Program-made: the position numbers and the translations under genes
Assembly: GCF_037975245.1 (NCBI RefSeq)
Contig: NC_092578.1
Coordinates: 9,964,359 to 10,028,358, forward strand
Direction: 5' to 3'
From: Apostichopus japonicus
Lineage: Eukaryota > Echinodermata > Holothuroidea > Aspidochirotida > Stichopodidae
Length of the DNA stretch: 64,000 nt
Part shown: positions 57,501 to 63,500 of the stretch, piece after piece
How positions within the stretch are numbered: the stretch's first letter is position 1
Layout: each line of letters starts with the position of its first letter
The notes under the pieces: generated by a model
What the model was told of the DNA's origin: nothing
Databases searched by the model: none
Seen by the model: the letters and a program-made list of their open reading frames with translations, nothing else

Positions 57501-60500
57501 AACTCCACCGACATGATTCTTTCATTGATGTCTTCAAGCACAAACACATCAAAGGAAGTTGCCTGGAGATTGGTGTCAAGGTCTTCAAACAGTGCAGCGG
57601 TGTCATCCAAAGGTTTGAGGGCAAAGTCATCAATGCTTTCTCTGATTACACACACTGTAAGAAACGAAAAACCAAGAGATGAGAAATTAGTACTATCAGT
57701 GCTATTTTGTACTATACTATGTTCCAACGTGTACTTGATGATGAAAGTGTATACTATCCAAACACCATTGATACAAGAAACAACAACCCAAAAATCTAGG
57801 TTATTTTCAGCAGTATCAAGAAATATTCTTGTAGTAGAACCACAACATTGTTTGGACATATATAATGAAGGTAAAAATATGGAAAAATCAAGACCTTGTA
57901 GGCAAGAATATATGACTGAAAAACCTACCTTCAGTAGTTGATTGGGCTGTAGTTGTGTCTTCTCCTTCAGTAGTCACTGTTGTGATATTTAACAAAGATA
58001 GAGCAAGTATTAAGTAACCACCAAACATACTGAATTAAGTATCAAATTTAAATTCCAGTGACTACTGTCATGCATAGCCCACGATGCCGTGGTCAGCACA
58101 AAAGTTAGTAATTGAAAGATGATGACAAATTCAAAACTCCATCATAATTGAACATATTTAATTTTCCACTAACACTTACCTTCAGTAGTTGACGGAACTG
58201 TTGTTGTATCTTTTCCTTCGGTAGTTACTTCTGCGATATTGAAGAAGACATGAAAACTAACGTACACACCAAATATTAAACCCAAAGTGGAGCAGTGTTT
58301 TCATGTACAACCTACCTCGTTCTATACTGAGAATGAACTTAAAACTAGATGACATTATGACAAGTTGATTAAGCACAGAGTGTAAAATATACAATAACAG
58401 AATCATCATTGCCAAACTTGTGACAAACCCATTCTCTGGAATCTACCAAAGTTACAAGTAACACACTCCACACGGGGAACAAACTACTGTATCTACTGAA
58501 CAAACTACTGTATCTGGAAAGCAATGAGGATGGAACGATATTTGCACTTATTGGCATGAATTGGAACATTTTTCTACATGTTGTGTATTCCGACCAATTT
58601 TGCATAGGTACTTCCTGATAAAGATGTCAAGAATTAACTATTAGTTCAGAATTTTCCTGATGGTTAAATCTCTTGCATGACCCAAAATACAATCACTGCG
58701 ACAAACTGCTTTGATGAAATAAATAAAACGTCATCTTCACGAATGCTACCGGCATAAAACTTGACCTTCACATAAAAATAACTTACCAGCTGTAGTGGTG
58801 GCTTTCTCTGTGGTTTCTGAAGTTGTCTGGGTGGTGGTAATTAATTCAACTAAAGCAAAGGCAAAAAACACAATAGAAACATGTCTTAGTAATATTAGTA
58901 TAGAATCCTCACATGCTTTGCAGTTATAGCTGAATATGATCTGTCAGCCACAGGCAAAAAAATGTTAAGGGACTTCGACATAATATGTAATAGAAGTCCT
59001 GTGCTGAACCAGGTTCTACTTTCTCTGTGCAAGACATCCCCCACCACACCATCCCCTTCCCCAAAAATGCAGAAACTTACCACATGCTTCAATTACTGCT
59101 CCTTCTTCTAGCAGTTCCTTGACGGCAGTTGGATCGTCACTATTTTCCACCAACAGTACAAGATCTGTTACCTTTCCACTTGGCAGGTTGTCCGAAAGTA
59201 GGTCTCCATTCTGAAGACGGATGGGCTCCTGGCTAGTACTGTCTAGTACTAGTTGGTATTCAGAAGAATCACTCTCCTTGAAGGCCAAGACAACACTGAT
59301 ACCATCTTCTAAGTCATCCGGCAACTCCACCGACATGATTCTTTCATTGATGTCTTCAAGCACAAACACATCAAAGGAAGTTGCCTGGAGATTGGTGTCA
59401 AGGTCTTCAAACAGCGCAGCGGTGTCATCCAAAGGTTTGAGGGCAAAGTCATCAATGCTTTCTCTGATTACACACACTGTAAGAAACGAAAAACCAAGAG
59501 ATGAGAAATTAGTACTATCATTACTATTTAGTACTATACTATGTTCCAACGTGTACTTGATGATGAAAGTGTATACTATCCAAACACCATTGATACAAGA
59601 AACAACAACCCAAAAATCTAGGTTATTTTCAGCAGTATCAAGAAATATTCTTGTAGTAGAACCACAACATTGTTTGGACATATATAATGAAGGTAAAAAT
59701 ATGGAAAAATCAAGACCTTGTAGGCAAGAATATATGACTGAAAAACCTACCTTCAGTAGTTGATTGGGCGGTAGTTGTGTCTTCTCCTTCAGTAGTCACT
59801 GTTGTGATATTTAACAAAGATAGAGCAAGTATTAAGTAACCACCAAACATACTGAATTAAGTATCAAATTTAAATTCCAGTGACTACTGTCATGCATAGC
59901 CCACGATGCCGTGGTCAGCACAAAAGTTAGTAATTGAATGATGATGACAAATTCAAAACTCCATCATAATTGAACATATTTAATTTTCCACTAACACTTA
60001 CCTTCAGTAGTTGACGGAACTGTTGTTGTATCCTTTCCTTCGGTAGTTACTTCTGCGATATTGAAGAAGACATGAAAACTAACGTACACACCAAATATTA
60101 AACCCAAAGTGGAGCAGTGTTTTCATGTACAACCTACCTCGTTCTATACTGAGAATGAACTTAAAACTAGATGACATTATGACAAGTTGACTAAGCACAG
60201 AGTGTAAAATATACAATAACAGAATCATCATTGCCAAACTTGTGACAAACCCATTCTCTGGAATCTACCAAAGTTACAAGTAACACACTCCACACGGGGA
60301 ACAAACTACTGTATCTACTGAACAAACTACTGTATCTGGAAAGCAATGAGGATGGAACGATATTTGCACTTATTGGCATGAATTGGAACATTTTTCTACA
60401 TGTTGTGTATTCCGACCAATTTTGCATAGGTACTTCCTGATAAAGATGTCAAGAATTAACTATTAGTTCAGAATTTTCCTGATGGTTAAATCTCTTGCAT

Positions 60501-63500
60501 GACCCATAATACAATCACTGCGACAAACTGCTTTGATGAAATAAATAAAACGTCATCTTCACGAATGCTACCGGCATAAAACTTGACCTTCACATAAAAA
60601 TAACTTACCAGCTGTAGTGGTGGCTTTCTCTGTGGTTTCTGAAGTTGTCTGGGTGGTGGTAATTAATTCAACTAAAGCAAAGGCAAAAAACACAATAGAA
60701 ACATGTCTTAGTAATATTAGTATAGAATCCTCACATGCTTTGCAGTTATAGCTGAATATGATCTGTCAGCCACAGGCAAAAAAATGTTAAGGGACTTCGA
60801 CATAATATGTAATAGAAGTCCTGTGCTGAACCAGGTTCTACTTTCTCTGTGCAAGACATCCCCCACCACACCATCCCCTTCCCCAAAAATGCAGAAACTT
60901 ACCACATGCTTCAATTACTGCTCCTTCTTCTAGCAGTTCCTTGACGGCAGTTGGATCGTCACTATTTTCCACCAACAGTACAAGATCTGTTACCTTTCCA
61001 CTTGGCAGGTTGTCCGAAAGTAGGTCTCCTTTCTGAAGACGGATGGGCTCCTGGCTAGTACTGTCTACTAGTAGTTGGTATTCAGAAGAATCACTCTCCT
61101 TGAAGGCCAAGACAACACTGATACCATCTTCTAAGTCATCCGGCAACTCCACCGACATGATTCTTTCATTGATGTCTTCAAGCACAAACACATCAAAGGA
61201 AGTTGCCTGGAGATTGGTGTCAAGGTCTTCAAACAGTGCAGCGGTGTCATCCAAAGGTTTGAGGGCAAAGTCATCAATGCTTTCTCTGATTACACACACT
61301 GTAAGAAACGAAAAACCAAGAGATGAGAAATTAGTACTATCAGTGCTATTTAGTACTATACTATGTTCCAACGTGTACTTGATGATGAAAGTGTATACTA
61401 TCCAAACACCATTGATACAAGAAACAACAACCCAAAAATCTAGGTTATTTTCAGCAGTATCAAGAAATATTCTTGTAGTAGAACCACAACATTGTTTGGA
61501 CATATATAATGAAGGTAAAAATATGGAAAAATCAAGACCTTGTAGGCAAGAATATATGACTGAAAAACCTACCTTCAGTAGTTGATTGGGCTGTAGTTGT
61601 GTCTTCTCCTTCAGTAGTCACTGTTGTGATATTTAACAAAGATAGAGCAAGTATTAAGTAACCACCAAACATACTGAATTAAGTCTCAAATTTAAATTCC
61701 AGTGACTACTGTCATGCATAGCCCACGATGCCGTGGTCAGCACAAAAGTTAGTAATTGAAAGATGATGACAAATTCAAAACTCCATCATAATTGAACATA
61801 TTTAATTTTCCACTAACACTTACCTTCAGTAGTTGACGGAACTGTTGTTGTATCCTTTCCTTCGGTAGTTACTTCTGCGATATTGAAGAAGACATGAAAA
61901 CTAACGTACACACCAAATATTAAACCCAAAGTGGAGCAGTGTTTTCATGTACAACCTACCTCGTTCTATACTGAGAATGAACTTAAAACTAGATGACATT
62001 ATGACAAGTTGACTAAGCACAGAGTGTAAAATATACAATAACAGAATCATCATTGCCAAACTTGTGACAAACCCATTCTCTGGAATCTACCAAAGTTACA
62101 AGTAACACACTCCACACGGGGAACAAACTACTGTATCTACTGAACAAACTACTGTATCTGGAAAGCAATGAGGATGGAACGATATTTGCACTTATTGGCA
62201 TGAATTGGAACATTTTTCTACATGTTGTGTATTCCGACCAATTTTGCATAGGTACTTCCTGATAAAGATGTCAAGAATTAACTATTAGTTCAGAATTTTC
62301 CTGATGGTTAAATCTCTTGCATGACCCATAATACAATCACTGCGACAAACTGCTTTGATGAAATAAATAAAACGTCATCTTCACGAATGCTACCGGCATA
62401 AAACTTCACCTTCACATAAAAATAACTTACCAGCTGTAGTGGTGGCTTTCTCTGTGGTTTCTGAAGTTGTCTGGGTGGTGGTAATTGATTCAACTAAAGC
62501 AAAGGGAAAACACAATAGAAACATGTCTTAGTAATATTAGTATAGAATCCTCACATGCTTTGCAGTTATAGCTGAATATGATCTGTCAGCCACAGGCAAA
62601 TAAAAGTTTAGGGACTTCGACATAATATGTAATACAAGTCCTGTGCTGAACCAGGTTCTACTTTCTCTGTGCAAGACATCCCCCACCACACCATCCCCTT
62701 CCCCAAAAATGCAGAAACTTACCACATGCTTCAATTACTGCTCCTTCTTCTAGCAGTTCCTTGACGGCAGTTGGATCGTCACTATTTTCCACCAACAGTA
62801 CAAGATCTGTTACCTTTCCACTTGGCAGGTTGTCCGAAAGTAGGTCTCCATTCTGAAGACGGATGGGCTCCTGGCTAGTACTGTCTAGTACTAGTTGGTA
62901 TTCAGAAGAATCACTCTCCTTGAAGGCCAAGACAACACTGATACCATCTTCTAAGTCATCCGGCAACTCCACCGACATGATTCTTTCATTGATGTCTTCA
63001 AGCACAAACACATCAAAGGAAGTTGCCTGGAGACTGGTGTCAAGGTCTTCAAACAGCGCAGCGGTGTCATCCAGTGGTTTGAGGGCAAAGTCATCAATGC
63101 TTTCTCTGATGTTTGCTGTTACACATACTGTAAGAAACAAAAAAAACCAGAGATGAGAATTCAGTTATATCATGTAAAGATTTAAGACTAAAGATTGACT
63201 GATTTGTGGTCTCCAGATGCTCAAGTGTAAGACATGTGGTTGCTCATAATAGTTTGTAACATTGTCCAAAATAGACAATGGAATTCTCTCAGATGTATCA
63301 CATGTACTGTCATAACAACGGACTAGCTAGAAGACCAGTACTGTACACTATCCGTTAGTATGCCAATCTTAGTCACTGAACTGTTGCTGTTTGTCCATTT
63401 GTAGTTACTGCCTTGAAATATGATAAAGACAGAAAAAGTAACACACACACTAAATATTGCAGCCTTAAACTGAAAGTGGAGTGTACAATGTTCTTCACAA

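Larger units (their letters stand above)
47510..63127 (-). repeat. Section B higher-order repeat, about 7.8 kb, two rounds
   Basis: D15, D19 and D23 share the 405-bp B form and the 0.75-kb intron. Between them lie three further D positions each time. Steps are 2304, 1459, 1865, 1820 and then 2301, 1822, 1822, 1820 bp. The 1459 step is 1822 minus a 363-bp deletion. The second round is 7765 bp. Confidence 0.85.

Noticed and set aside
12950-63127. CRISPR array, insertion sequence or phage interpretation of the repeats
   Set aside because: Units are 1.8-5.6 kb with coding exons and splice sites; no short direct repeats with spacers, no terminal inverted repeats and no transposase.
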